In this document: positions 1 to 11,417 of the stretch, piece by piece
Numbering within the stretch: position 1 is the first letter of the stretch
Layout: each line of letters starts with the position of its first letter
Source: Lantana camara
Taxonomy: Eukaryota; Streptophyta; Magnoliopsida; Lamiales; Verbenaceae
DNA length: 64,000 bases
Assembly: GCA_037501455.1 (NCBI GenBank)
Contig: CM074856.1
Location: 20,791,001-20,855,000, forward strand
Direction: 5' to 3'
Translations under genes and position numbers: made by a program
The notes under the pieces: generated by a model
Database searches by the model: none
What the model was told of the DNA's origin: nothing
Seen by the model: the letters and a program-made list of their open reading frames with translations, nothing else

Positions 1-929
1 CAGCCCAATAAACATTTTCTTAAGAAAAAAAAAAAAAAATCAAATAATTATCATCTGGTGCATCAAAAGTAACTATTTATGATTCATAGATGCGATACAA
101 TATAAACACTAATATAATAATATAACTCATATGAACTCTTATGAATTTATAATAGAAAACAAACACTTTCTACCTATTATTAGTTGGGCCCAATAAAATA
201 TACTAACAACTACTAGCACAAAACAAACGAAATCTCATTATAGTAACCCCCCGCACAAATGGTCTTGTTTAAACTACTAGTTCTATCATCTATGGACATC
301 CATTACAAAACTTGTATTTAAAAAAATGCTTCTAAAATTTATTACATTTTACATCCTCAATTTGCAATAATGGGGAAAAAAATGAAAATAGTTTAATATG
401 GGAACCTCAACTCCAAAATTTATTGTAAAAAAGATGTGAATCAGTTGAGTATTTAGAGGACCTTAATTAGTCTTCAACAAGTAGACATCATGAAATATAT
501 AACGGGTGGTGGTGCATTGCTTAATTTAGGATGGAGGGAATACATGCCTTGCGAGGCTTCGAACAACTACGTGCGAAGTGATGGTATTGAAGATCATAAC
601 CAATTTAATTACTTCCGCATCAAATATTCCCTAAGTTATAAGACATTTTATTATATTGCATTCTATAAGGTTTTCCTCACTCCTACTTTGAAAGTTTGCT
701 AATAAGTAGAGATGACACACTTACAAATTTTTCGTAAAAAATTGTTAAAAATTACAGTTTACACACTTTGTGAACTAAGCAATTCGATTCCGACTTATGT
801 CCTTACCTATGCACCGCGGTAGAGGCATCGCACCACGCATGATCCCTTACCTCCGTTCTTAAATTTCACAAATTATTATATATAGAAAACAAAAAAGGTC
901 CTTTAATATTAATTTTATAAATATTAAGC
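1..929. other. AT-rich non-coding DNA
   Basis: I see no supported gene here. A 70-codon open frame at 490-702 has no recognisable motif or splice context. The stretch has poly-A runs and no clear repeat boundary. Confidence 0.6.
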
Positions 930-3312
930 AACGTGATACAAAATGTGAAGAGATATATTCCAAAGAAGATATGCAGATCACAACTTGAGTTAGGATGTGT
1001 AATTAGCTTACTTGTTTCATTTTAAGAGTTTCAAAGTTTCCATGTTTTATAATTTATAAGAGATTAAATCTATTTTAGATATAATTAAGTTCTTTGTAAG
1101 ATATTGAATATTAATTTTAGATCAAACACGATGAGATTTCGGGACTAAAGCAACACAAACTCGCCTCCTAAAATCGTCCATACAAGGGACTCGACCACTG
1201 CACTTTGCATGATCCTTTAAGAAGAATGTTCTCGAGTTTGACAATTTATTATTAATTACACCACTTAAATTTATAAAGCTCAACACGTTTTTTTCAAAAT
1301 AACTAATGCGGAATAAAATATCTTTCTATTTTAACTTTATATGTCTCATTCACTTTTCCAAATAATATTGTCATTACTCATGTGACTGAATATGAATAAG
1401 ACATATTCCAACACATCCACTTTTATGTGGACAACATGAGTTAAGAGAGTATGTGGTTGGCTTACTTCTCTCAATTTAAGATTTTCAAGTTTTAAAATTT
1501 ATTAGATATTGATAAAGACTATGTTAATATAAGTTATAATATATGGTGTTCAAATGAAATAAATTTTATTAGTTTATATGGTGTTTGGTTAAGATATTAA
1601 AACAATAAACTTAGTTCATTTTACTTTCTCCTTTCCCATTTTACATTTTCTTATGGAGTTCAAAATCTCATCCAAGTTCTTCAAATAACATAAACTCTCA
1701 AATTAGTTTGATGATTTATTATTTCCACGTTTTAGAATTTAATCATCATAAAAATTTCTGAAAATATGATAGTTATTATTTTTTCTTCCAAAATAGAAAT
1801 GGATTGTTACTTGCTTTACAATTATTATATTTAGAGGATAATTTTAGCTCGAACCTGTATTGGTTAAACCATTGTAATGAGAAGGAAAGTGTTTACACTT
1901 GTAATATGATTCGTAAAAAATTTAAGGTGAATGGTCAATCAAATAACAAACTTTATAATATATTTATTATTATAATTGATTGAGTTTCAACGACTTGTGT
2001 TATAGTTTTCCATATTTGTAATCAAATTCGTAGCTGATCTGTTAAAAGGATGCCTTACTCTAATTTTGCTTATACTTAGTTGAAACTTGGAAGTTTATTG
2101 GAGTCTAAGTTTCTTAGTCGCACATATCCATCCAACAAAAGAATAAAGTCACATGAAAAAGGAATGGTAAAAGAATTAGCAGAAAGATAAGTCATAAGAG
2201 AAATATTAGAAAATCTATAATATTCCTTCAAGTGTTTACATAGATTAGCATATACAATAATTGATGATGTGAAGGTTCATCCATTCAGGAATCTTGTTAT
2301 GGATTGTTGGGTTTTGCCAAAAAATTATTGGATCGCTAGAATCAAGCATATCTCAAGAACGCGTAATACAAGTATTGAAATTTGTCAGAAAAAGCTCACT
2401 TGATCGAGGAACGATTGCGTGTTTGGAATTAACCACTGATTAATGATATAGTGATGAGTTGGGATAGTAGTTCGTGACCCATGCAGTGGTCCTGTGCTCA
2501 TTTTTAGAAGAAGAAAAAAAATAATTATAAAGATTAGCACCTTTTATTTTTGAGCTATAAAGATTAGCACCTATTATTATATATATTATAAGAGGCGATA
2601 GTCTATTTATAAGAATTATACTTTGTTTCGTCCACACGGGTACCAATACCATCACTTTCCGCATTATACTTTATCATCCTAATTAATTATTTCACTTTCT
2701 ACCTTCCTTTAGCTCTTCAAAGTGCATAAATATGAGTAACTTTCGTGAAAAGATAAAAGTAAAAGTAATAGCAAATGTATTCATTCCACTAGAACTGGAG
2801 CAAAATTATTTTTGGATTGATTATATTATCCTCATCTAAATAATTATAAAAAAGAAAAAAAGTTTTTTTTTTTTTCTTTTTTGGAATTAATTCCCGTAAT
2901 AGCCTCGACTAAACATGCCCAAAATTCTTTAAAGATTTAAAGATTGACAAGGGCAATAAAAAATGGCAAACCCTAGACAATAATAATATAGTCATTCAAA
3001 AATAATTTTGTCCGAACTCCACCCAAAATGACTTTATTTATAATTTTTTGAATTTAGAATGATAAATTATATAATATTTTTATTTATATGAATTGTAATT
3101 ATTCAGTTTTAAAAAGAATGTAGAGGTAAAAACCCCTATCAGTATTCTATCACTTAATTCATATCTGAAACGAAAAAAGTATAGAGTAGACAAACAAATA
3201 AGATAGGCCAATGTAACCCTAATTTATGAAGTTCACCATTTGACCTAGTTTCAACTCTACTAGTCTACTTAGAAAACAAAATGGTGAAAGAGTTTATATT
3301 CTCTTTTGATCG
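930..3312. repeat. Left copy of an old tandem segmental duplication
   Basis: Several blocks reappear in the same order at 14340-17480. Examples are the block near 1260-1390 (about 14548-14670), the block near 2040-2170 (about 15590-15730) and the block near 2590-2720 (about 15860-15990). Similarity is patchy with many indels, so the duplication is old. The left unit continues after the viral insertion at 13568-14340, whose far end resembles about 17350-17470. No gene is evident in either copy. Confidence 0.7.
3002..3312. repeat. 311-bp host direct repeat, left flank of the virus
   Basis: This segment matches 13568-13878 at a constant offset of 10566 with no indel and about five mismatches by eye. 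The repeats lie directly outside the viral sequence on both sides, so the host stretch was duplicated around the insertion. Five mismatches in 311 bp is comparable to three in 98 bp between the viral termini, which fits both duplications arising at integration. Confidence 0.85.
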
Positions 3313-3317
3313 AGCAC

Positions 3318-3415
3318 AGTATAAAAGTTTTTAATTTGGTCTTACCAAATGATTTACTTTTTGTTTTGATTTAATTTTTTTATATTTCCGCCTTAATAAA
3401 AGATCCCTAGAAATG
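3318..3415 (+). repeat. Viral terminal redundancy, left copy
   Basis: These 98 bp match 13469-13566 with about three mismatches. The repeat runs from the leader (a TATAAAAG-containing stretch) through an AATAAA-like signal near 3395 up to the first bases of the primer site. The viral break therefore lies at the minus-strand priming site, the usual discontinuity of caulimovirid DNA. Confidence 0.85.
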
Positions 3416-3425
3416 GTATCAGAGC
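3414..3425 (+). promoter_or_regulatory. Initiator tRNA-Met primer binding site
   Basis: TGGTATCAGAGC is the complement of the 3' end of plant initiator tRNA-Met, used by caulimovirids and many LTR retrotransposons to prime minus-strand synthesis. It ends one base before the first viral ATG at 3427, an unusually tight arrangement with almost no leader after the primer site. The right viral terminus stops within the first two bases of this motif. Confidence 0.9.
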
Positions 3426-3426
3426 C

Positions 3427-4530
3427 ATGGGTATTGATTTAGTTTCTGGTATTGTTCAACACAATCTTTACAAAATGAATATCTTTAGAAATAGAGATAC
3501 TGTTAAAAACAGTATTGAAGAAGAGTATGATATCCCTCAAAATCTTGATTTATTGAATAAATGGACTATTCCTAAAATAGATCCTACTGTCATTTACAAG
3601 TTTGGTACTTTTGATAGATTAAGTTTTAAACATGGTGTTAAAACTACTGAAGAAACAATTTCTCTTAATAAAGATGAGATGATTATTAAATTGCTTAATA
3701 ATAGAGACCTCAATAAATATAGAGGTATTTACAAATTTATTCATATTGGATTAGTTCAAGTTGCCTTTAAACCTTTAACCTTAGAAGGTTTACCTGAGAG
3801 TTTTATAGCTGCTCTTAGAAATGGTAGAAATCTTATCTGGAAACAATCTTTGATAGGTATTATACAATCCAGCCTGGCACATGGTCCAGTCTACTTTAAT
3901 GTTTATCCTAATCTTCAATTATCTTTATCTGATGTTAATATTTTGGATGCTTTAACTTTAAATATAAAAACGTATGGTTATAATTATGCTCCTGGATCTG
4001 AAGTTATATGTGTTTGTTATAGAATTTATTACAAACCTCTTCAAACTGTAAATCCTAGATGTAAGATGATTGATAAACCTTCAGATGAAACTATTTTAAT
4101 AGAAAGTAATTTTAATTGATCTGAGATTACTACTCGAAGATCTATTAAATGGGATGAAATAACTTTCCCAGAAAATTGGGTAATTGAACAAGCCGTTCCT
4201 ACCCAACCTAATACTAGTTATAATCCTACTAGTATTCTTCAAACTTCTGAAGAAAAGGTTCAAATAAGTTTTGAACCCTCCAGGAACTATATAGGAGGAA
4301 GTGATAGATCTTATTCTAGATCTAAATCATATCATCATATTTCTCCTATATATTACATTGAATCTCCTTCAAGAGCTTTTACTTCTCAAATAAGAGAAAA
4401 CGAATCTTTGGAAGAATCTAATTTAGAAAGGGTTGGAGAATTAAAAATTCAGCCTGATAATATTGTGAAAGACATTTATAATGTCAAAGATGCAGACATA
4501 ACTGCTTCTGAAATGAATTTTTCTATTTAA
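3427..4530 (+). pseudogene. Viral movement protein, interrupted by one stop
   Basis: The first 230 codons resemble the 30K movement-protein superfamily of plant pararetroviruses, which forms tubules or gates plasmodesmata. Recognisable parts are a central hydrophobic beta-rich region and the short motif YNYAPGSEV near residue 190. An in-frame TGA at 4117-4119 interrupts the frame, which then stays open to TAA at 4528-4530. The downstream part is rich in Ser and Thr, a typical movement-protein tail. The stop overlaps the next start as TAATG, suggesting coupled termination and reinitiation in the live virus. The start was chosen as the first ATG after the primer site. No frameshift is seen; the single nonsense codon makes this a broken copy. 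Confidence 0.8.
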
Positions 4531-6242
4531 TGGATATTAAACCTAAAATAGATTTTAGTTCGGGTTCTCCGGCACGAAAACAAATTCAAAACGATTTTAA
4601 TCTTCCTAAATGGAAACCATTTAAAAAATGGCTTTTTGAAAATTTTCCTAAAGAGGAAAGAAAAATATTTCAAGATGAATTTTATAAAGATCTTTCTGAA
4701 AAAAATTTAAAAATATCTTTTGTTCCTTGGTTTATAACCAAATATGTTGAAAACCATATTTCTGTTATAGAAAGAGAGTATAAACTCACCCATAGTGGAA
4801 AAATTTTAAGAACAAATTTTCCCCCTCCTTATTCTTTTTCTATAGAAAAAGAAAATGAGACTAGATATTATACTGCTTTTCAAAAATTATTTGAAAACAA
4901 TACTTTACCAATTACTTTAAATCACATGAATAATATGGTTCAGCAACACAACTTTACGAATATGTATTTAATTGTGATTGGAGAAAATATTTCTTCTTTA
5001 ACTAAAAGGGTGGAGAAAATTATTTCAGATCTGAATAATTTTAAAAACCAGAATAAAATTGAAAAAGATTCTGGAGAATCTAGTAGAATTATCCCTAGTA
5101 TTCAACCACCTCCTGAAGTCAAAGATTTTAAATTAAAATCTATTTCTGATTTAGAAAAAATTCTTGATGAGAAATTCAAGGATTTAAGAATTAGTACTCT
5201 TAATAAAGAGTTTGAGGATAGTATGTCTGATAATGAAAATTATCGTAATACTGTTAAAGAGGAGATTAATAAATTATCTAAGTATGCTGATAAACCTACT
5301 CAGAGAATGTATTATTATCCTAGACCTACTCCTCAAGATATTATTCTTGAAGAACAAGAATATACTTTTAATAATTCGTATAGTGGCAAAAATATCTATG
5401 AATGGAATATAGATGGTTTTGCTGAAAGACATATAAATAATGCGGTTCATAGAATGCTTATGTATAGCACTATTTGCAAAAGTAATGGTAATAGAGATAA
5501 AGATATTGCCAATATGATTATTGCAGGGTTTACTGGTCAATTAAAAGGTTGGTGGGATAATTACCTCACTGAAGATAATAAAGAAAATATTCTTAACACG
5601 GTTAAAATTGAAAATGGGGTTAATAACCAAGATGTTGTTTATACTTTGATTGTTAATATAATTGAACATTTTACCGGAAGATTTTCGGAGAATAGTGATA
5701 AAATCAGAACTTTACTTCAAAATTTGAGATGTCGTACCCTTACAACATTAAGATGGTATAAGGATACTTTTCTTAGTAGAGTTATGGAACTTCCTGAGTC
5801 CAATAGTACTCATTGGAAATCCAAATTTATTGATGGATTACCATCTCTCTTTGCAGAAAGGGTTAGAAATACCCTTAGAAAAGGAGATGTTAATATCAAT
5901 TATGATAGTTATAACTATGGTAGTCTTATAGGAACTTGCCAAAGTGAAGGAATAACTTTATGTAATGAGATAAAGCTAAGTCAACAAATTAAGAAGCATA
6001 ATCTTAATGAAAGAAAACAATTGGGACAATTTTGTGATCAGTTTGGGATTTCAAATCCTCTTCCTAATAAAGAAAAAAGATATAATAAAAGAAAGAAATT
6101 TCATAAATCTCCAGAATTTTCTAAAAGAAAACACAAAAAAAAAAGAGAAAAGAGAGAGATGAGAAAAGAGAAAAGGAAGGCTAACAGTCCTCCTATTATC
6201 TGTCCCAAATGTGGAAAACTTGGTCATTATACTAATCAGTAA
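4530..6242 (+). pseudogene. Viral capsid (Gag-like) region with truncated zinc knuckle
   Basis: This 570-codon frame begins at the ATG that overlaps the movement-protein stop. A charged, coiled-coil-prone N-terminal half precedes a central region with the motif LKGWWDN near residue 346, similar in style to capsid domains of reverse-transcribing elements. A very basic Lys/Arg tract follows (about residues 510-550). The C-terminus contains three of the four ligands of a CCHC RNA-binding knuckle (C-x2-C-x4-H). A stop at 6240-6242 falls just before the last Cys, which lies in the +1 frame a few bases downstream. A short direct duplication with an insertion (TAATCAGTAATCA, about 6233-6246) caused the shift. 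Capsid and protease-polymerase were therefore probably one polyprotein. Confidence 0.8.
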
Positions 6243-8835
6243 TCAATGTTGGACCAAAAAGAAAATTCAAAGCTTAGAGATTGATGATAATATCAAAGAC
6301 ACTCTTTGCAAAATTCTTTTAAATTCAGAATCTGAAACTGAAAAATCATCATACTCAGATGATTTAGAAGTTTTAGAAAATGAAGACTATTCTTCTGAAT
6401 CAGAAGAATGTGAACCTTGTAAGAATGGATTAACTTGTGAAAAACAAATAGATTCTTCGGATACAGAAGAAGGAAATATTTATCAAATTATTTCCCAATT
6501 TCAGGAAATAAATGTTATTAATAATGATAATATTCTTGAAGTTTTAAAAATTATTCAAGATCCCGATATTAGATCAAAAATTATTGATCAATTAAAAGAG
6601 AAAAATGATTTTGATCAAAATCAAAGTTTTCAAAAGAATTCTGAACCCTATACTATGGCAGAGGTTAATAAAATTTTAAAGCAAAGGCAATCTTTTAATC
6701 ATCCTACAACTAGAGATGATTTATCTTTAGAGATTCAAAATCTCAGGAAGGAGATAAAAATTTTAAAAAATGATAATAAAAATCTTGAAGAAAGAGTTTT
6801 CAAACTGGAGGTTAGTAGAGGAAAACATGTTTATATTCCTGAAGAAGAAAATCAAATTACTTTTTCAGAAGATGATAATTTCTTATCCACTTTAGAAATG
6901 GTTATATCCCAAAAATGGTTTATAAAAATTTCCCTTCTAATTGATGGGAATTATAGACAAGATCTTATAGCTCTAGTGGATAGTGGTGCTGATTTGAATT
7001 GTATTCAAGAAGGAATTATTTCTACCAGGTATTTTCATAAAACTACTCATTCTATTAGTGCTGCTAATGGGCAGAAAATGAAAATTGATTATAAAATTCC
7101 TAAAGCTTATATTTGCAAAAATTAAGTTTGTATTCCTAATAGTTTTTTATAAGTAAAAAACATCACTAACCAAGTTATACTTGGAACTCCTTTTCTAAAG
7201 AAGATATTTCCTATAAAGCATATTGATGAAAAAGGATTTATATGAACTTTTGAAAAAAAAAGAAATATCTTTTCAGTTTATGGTTGAACCTTTTACTATT
7301 TAAATCAAATTAAGGATTCTTTAATTGAAAGAAAAGAGAATCATATTAATTTTCTTAAACAAGAAATTGAGATAAATGATCTTGATAATATTCTGAAAAA
7401 CCATAAATTGCAAGATAAAATTAGACTTCTTTATAATCAGTTCTCTTTACAAATTTGTAATGACCATCCAAATGCTTTTTGGGAAAGAAAGAAACATATT
7501 GTTTCTCTCCAGTATGAAGAAGATTTTGAAGAAAGGAAGATTCCTACTAAGGCCCGGCCTTGCCAAATGAACAAGGAATATTTAAATCTTTGTAAAAAAG
7601 AGATTGAATCTCTTCAAAACAAAGGGTTAATAAGACCCTCTAAATCTCCTTGGTCATGTACAACTTTTTATGTTAATAAACAAGCTGAACAAGAAAGAGG
7701 AGTGCCTAGATTGGTTATTAACTATAAACCTTTGAATAAAGTTTTAAAATGGATTAGGTATCCAATCCCTAATAAAAAGGATATGCTTGATAGGCTTTAT
7801 GATGCCCTTATATTTTCTAAGTTTGATTTAAAATCGGGATATTGGCAAATTCAAATCTATGAAAAAGATATTTATAAAACCGCTTTTAATGTTCCTTTTG
7901 GACAATATGAATGGAAGGTAATGCCTTTTGGATTGAAAAATGCCCCTTCTGAATTCCAAAATATCATGAATGATATTTTTAATCCTTATAGTGATTTTAT
8001 TATAGTCTATATTGATGATATTTTAGTATTTTCAAAAAATATTGAAAGTCATTTTAAACATCTTGATATATTCAAGAAAATTGTTATTCAAAATGGTTTA
8101 GTTATATCTAAATCAAAAATGTTTCCTTTTCAAACAAAAATTAGATTTCTTGGTCATAATATTGAAAAGGGAAAAATAATTCCTATTAATAGAAATATAG
8201 AATTTGCTTCTAAGTTCCCTGATCAAATTATTGACAAAACTCAACTCCAAAAATTTCTTGGAAGTTTAAATTATATTTCCGCTTATTATAGAAATCTTGC
8301 TGAGGATACAACTATTCTTTATGATAGATTAAAGAAAAATCCAAAGCCTTGGACCGACAATCATACTGAGGTTGTTAAAAAAATTAAAGGAAAGGTTATA
8401 ACTCTTCCTTGTTTAATGCTTGCTAATCCCAAATTGGAAAAAATTATCGAAACTGATGCTTCTGACATTGGTTTTGGAGGAATCCTTAAGCAAAAGGATC
8501 CTATTAATAAACAAGAATATCTTGTTAGATTCCATTCTGGAAAATGGAAAGATAGTCAAAAGAATTATGCTACTATAGCAAAAAAAAATTTGGCTATTCT
8601 CAAATGTGTGCTTAAATTCCAGGATGATTTATATAATAAAAAATTTGTTATTAAAACTGATTGTCAAGCTGCTAAATACATGTTTAATAAAAACTTTGAT
8701 GATGAAGTCTCTAAACAAATGTTTGCTAGATGGCAGGCTCAATTAGCCCCTTTTGATTTTGAAATTATTTATAAAAAAGGAACTGATAATAGTTTTCCTG
8801 ATTTTCTAACACGAGAATATTTACAGGATGTGTGA
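6211..8835 (+). pseudogene. Viral protease, reverse transcriptase and RNase H
   Basis: This frame is +1 relative to the capsid ORF and continues its polyprotein. An acidic linker is followed by a coiled coil (about 6720-6820), then an aspartic protease with the active-site motif DSGAD near 6979. The reverse transcriptase has the catalytic YIDDILVFS near 8008 and the upstream FDLKSGYWQI and MPFGLKNAP motifs. RNase H follows with ETDASDIGFGG and KTDCQAA. Four in-frame stops cluster between protease and polymerase: TAA 7123-7125, TAA 7150-7152, TGA 7243-7245 and TGA 7285-7287. There is no frameshift between them, and the frame is open from 7288 to TGA at 8833-8835. The polymerase replicates viral DNA from pregenomic RNA by reverse transcription. 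The copy is inactive because of the nonsense codons. Confidence 0.92.
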
Positions 8836-11077
8836 AGCCAGAGGAATTCCAGAGTTACCTCTGTTAGGAATAGTGCCCTAAAAAGCCGATTGTATATCCG
8901 CTTTGTGCTTTTCCTTATTGTAATCACAGACAATCTTTGAATGAAATAACGAATTGAGACAACACTTCTTTATATGCTCTTGTTTGGTATGCGTTTACTT
9001 TATCTGTGCATATATGAGAACTCTCCTAATCCTGATGACTTTAGGACTCTACCATTTAGGTGAAAAGGTTCATGAAACGAGCCCTATATCACATAAGTCA
9101 TGATTAGTAAAATACTCCAAGCCGATGAGTCCTACAGACAGTGGGAGTGTCAACCTGACTCCTCTAAGGCTTGCTTATGGGATCACGCCCTTAAGAAGGA
9201 CCACCTTGTTTCATGGAGGTGCAAAGTGTATAGTTGATACGTGCGTGATACATGAGGGTACTTACTTCAATAAGTAAGTTCACTGAGGTGCCCCGTGTGA
9301 GAACATTCCTAAATGGGAAAGGAAGTTTCTATTTCAGGAAATAGAAACTTCCAGATTAGGAAATATCTCACGAGTCATTGATGTGATTAATTGATCCTTA
9401 GACTTGAGGTTCCTTGTCACTTTATGAGTTAATTTTGTAGTCTTAGGTATAAGCTTTAAAGGGTGTCACCTTAGACAACTGATTCAAGACTTATGCTGGG
9501 GCTGCACAAGTGATTCATAAAAGTGAATGAGAATCAAGAAAGGACCTACACTTGCATTTGCAAGGTGATCTCTTATTGTGTAAGTGATTCATATGCCATA
9601 TGGAGTCCTTGGCCAAGGCAGTAGATCAAGACATCAAGAAAAGGGTTTATAGGATTGAGATCAAATGGATATGAAATGCACTTAGGTTTAAAGATCGGAT
9701 TATTAGGGTTCTGATTATTCCCTTACCCTAGATCTAGGTTGAGAGATAGTAAGTAGGAGGATTGTATCTCACAATGAATCAATGACTTAAAAGGTTCTGT
9801 CGAATCTGAACATTCCAATTCAGCTAGGGGTTTAACACCTGTTGCTAGACTATGGTCGTCTAATCTGTGAACTGATTAATTAATTAGTGAATTAATTAAT
9901 TAGGGTCATTGCTAATTGAATTGAGAACCTAGAGGGTCACACACAACAGCTTGGTTACATGAGTTAAGGCTTTAAAATGATTAAACGAGTTAATCGGGCC
10001 GAGAGGGTTCCACACGTGTGAAATCACACGTGTGGGTCACGTGAGTGACACGTGTCATTATGACACGTGTCTCACGTGAATATATATATATATTGTATAT
10101 ATATTAAATAATTAATTTGTTAATTATTTAATAGACTTTGGTTTAATTTTGAATTAAAAAGAAAGTCTTATTTTGGAGAAAAATAATCTAGTTAATTAAT
10201 TACGAATTAATTAATTAGATAAAAATAAGTTATTTATTTTAAATAAATAAAGTATACAATTATCCAAAATTAGTTTGGATATTTTAGCTCTCTTAAAAGT
10301 TGATTTGAATTAGAATTCAAAGTCAAAGTTGGAAAATACTTGATGATCAAGTAATAGGAGAGAGAGACCAAAACCCTAGCCCATAAGGACTAGGATTTTC
10401 GGCCACTCCCTTCCAATAAATAGGGGAGCTCGAGCTCCTCTTGGAGCTAATTGGCAATTCTTTTGGTTCATGTGTTGAGCACCATCCTTTCTCCAAGATA
10501 AACGAAACCCTAGTTTAAGCCTAAACACTAACTAGAGAACTAGCATCCTTACTAGTTAGATTGTAGTCAAGTTGGTGGATTATCTCTAGAGAGCTTCAAG
10601 TTAGAAGTTTGAAGATTCGAGCTTTACCAAGGAGAGGGGATCAAGCCGCGAGAAGAGCGTTCTTGGGTGGCTTGAAACGCTTCAAGAAAGATAATTAAGA
10701 AAGTAAGTTTCTAATCCCTACGAATTTGGATACACGATTGCGAGCCTAAGATCCTTTTGTTGGAAAAATTTTTAAATTTCCGCTGCTTTTCTGATTCCGT
10801 TTTCAAACAACCTCCCCACAGATTTTATAAATCTATTGATTGGGAAAAGTCCAAGAAGTTTCACAATTATGAGAAAAAAATAGTGTTTATTTCACATGAG
10901 CATGATAGAAATATTATTTATTGGGAAGAAAAGATTAATAATGAGATCCTTAATCCAAGGAATAATACCAATTATATTGAAAGAAAGAGTCAGTATGAAA
11001 ACGCTTGCTTCCATATTGATAGTAGTAGGCATTTCAAAGAAAGACTCCTTGATGAAATTAATCGTTATATTGCTTGA
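8828..11077 (+). pseudogene. Small viral ORF 3, split by a solo LTR
   Basis: An ATG at 8828-8830 overlaps the polymerase stop (ATGTGTGA). Its frame runs 34 bases to the LTR insertion and resumes after the second target duplication at 10815, ending with TGA at 11075-11077. The two parts sum to 297 bases, exactly 99 codons including the stop, so the ORF was open when the LTR landed. The C-terminal part is charged, with a run of Lys, Glu, Asn and His. I do not recognise a domain. A position just after the polymerase suggests an accessory product. Residues encoded before 10810 in the resumed frame are LTR sequence, not viral. Confidence 0.65.
8862..10809 (+). mobile_element. Copia-type solo LTR, 1948 bp, in the virus
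   Basis: The insert begins TGTTAGG, ends CAAACA and is flanked by the perfect 5-bp duplication ACCTC (8857-8861 and 10810-10814). TG...CA ends plus a 5-bp target duplication identify an LTR. No internal region, primer site or second LTR is present, so this is a solo LTR left by recombination. A diverged copy of the same family begins at 30784. The assignment to copia rests on the terminal sequence style, not on protein. The insertion post-dates viral integration. Confidence 0.9.
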
Positions 11078-11087
11078 TTTTGCAGGT

Positions 11088-11399
11088 ATGAATTCTCATA
11101 GAATTCAAATTATAAATCTTTGGAATTGGGAAGAATTCAAATATGATTTCGATCCGCCTTTAATTGGTCCTTATGATGTCAGGACTAATATTAAATCTCC
11201 TGGCCTTGATACTGTTTGGCGTCATAAATTAATGATTCCGAAGCTTATAGCTTATCAGAAATACTTAGAGGCTCAAATTGAGCAGACTAAGTCTTTATGT
11301 TTTTATATCAATGACGATCATAGCCTCGATCAATATATTAAAGAGGATGAACAACAACTTATAGCTGTAAAAAATAAATTAAAAAAGTTAATAGCTTAA
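11088..11399 (+). CDS. Small viral ORF 4, 103 residues, intact
   Basis: The ATG at 11088 follows the motif TTGATTTTGCAGGT, and the frame is open to TAA at 11397-11399. The product begins MNSHRIQIINLW and ends in a charged heptad-like helix, plausibly a coiled coil for oligomerisation. A small coiled-coil protein is reminiscent of virion-associated proteins of other caulimovirids, but no diagnostic motif supports that. It is the only viral ORF with no break. A longer open frame extends upstream to about 10896, but that part overlaps ORF 3, so the short start is preferred. Confidence 0.55.
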   Translation: MNSHRIQIINLWNWEEFKYDFDPPLIGPYDVRTNIKSPGLDTVWRHKLMIPKLIAYQKYLEAQIEQTKSLCFYINDDHSLDQYIKEDEQQLIAVKNKLKKLIA

Positions 11400-11417
11400 A
11401 TTTATTGATTTTACAGG

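Noticed and set aside
490..702. 70-codon open frame
   Set aside because: No motif, no splice context and AT-rich surroundings; length is within chance expectation.
10757..10814. Start of viral ORF 3 at 10757
   Set aside because: These bases belong to the solo LTR and its target duplication; the natural start is the ATG at 8828.
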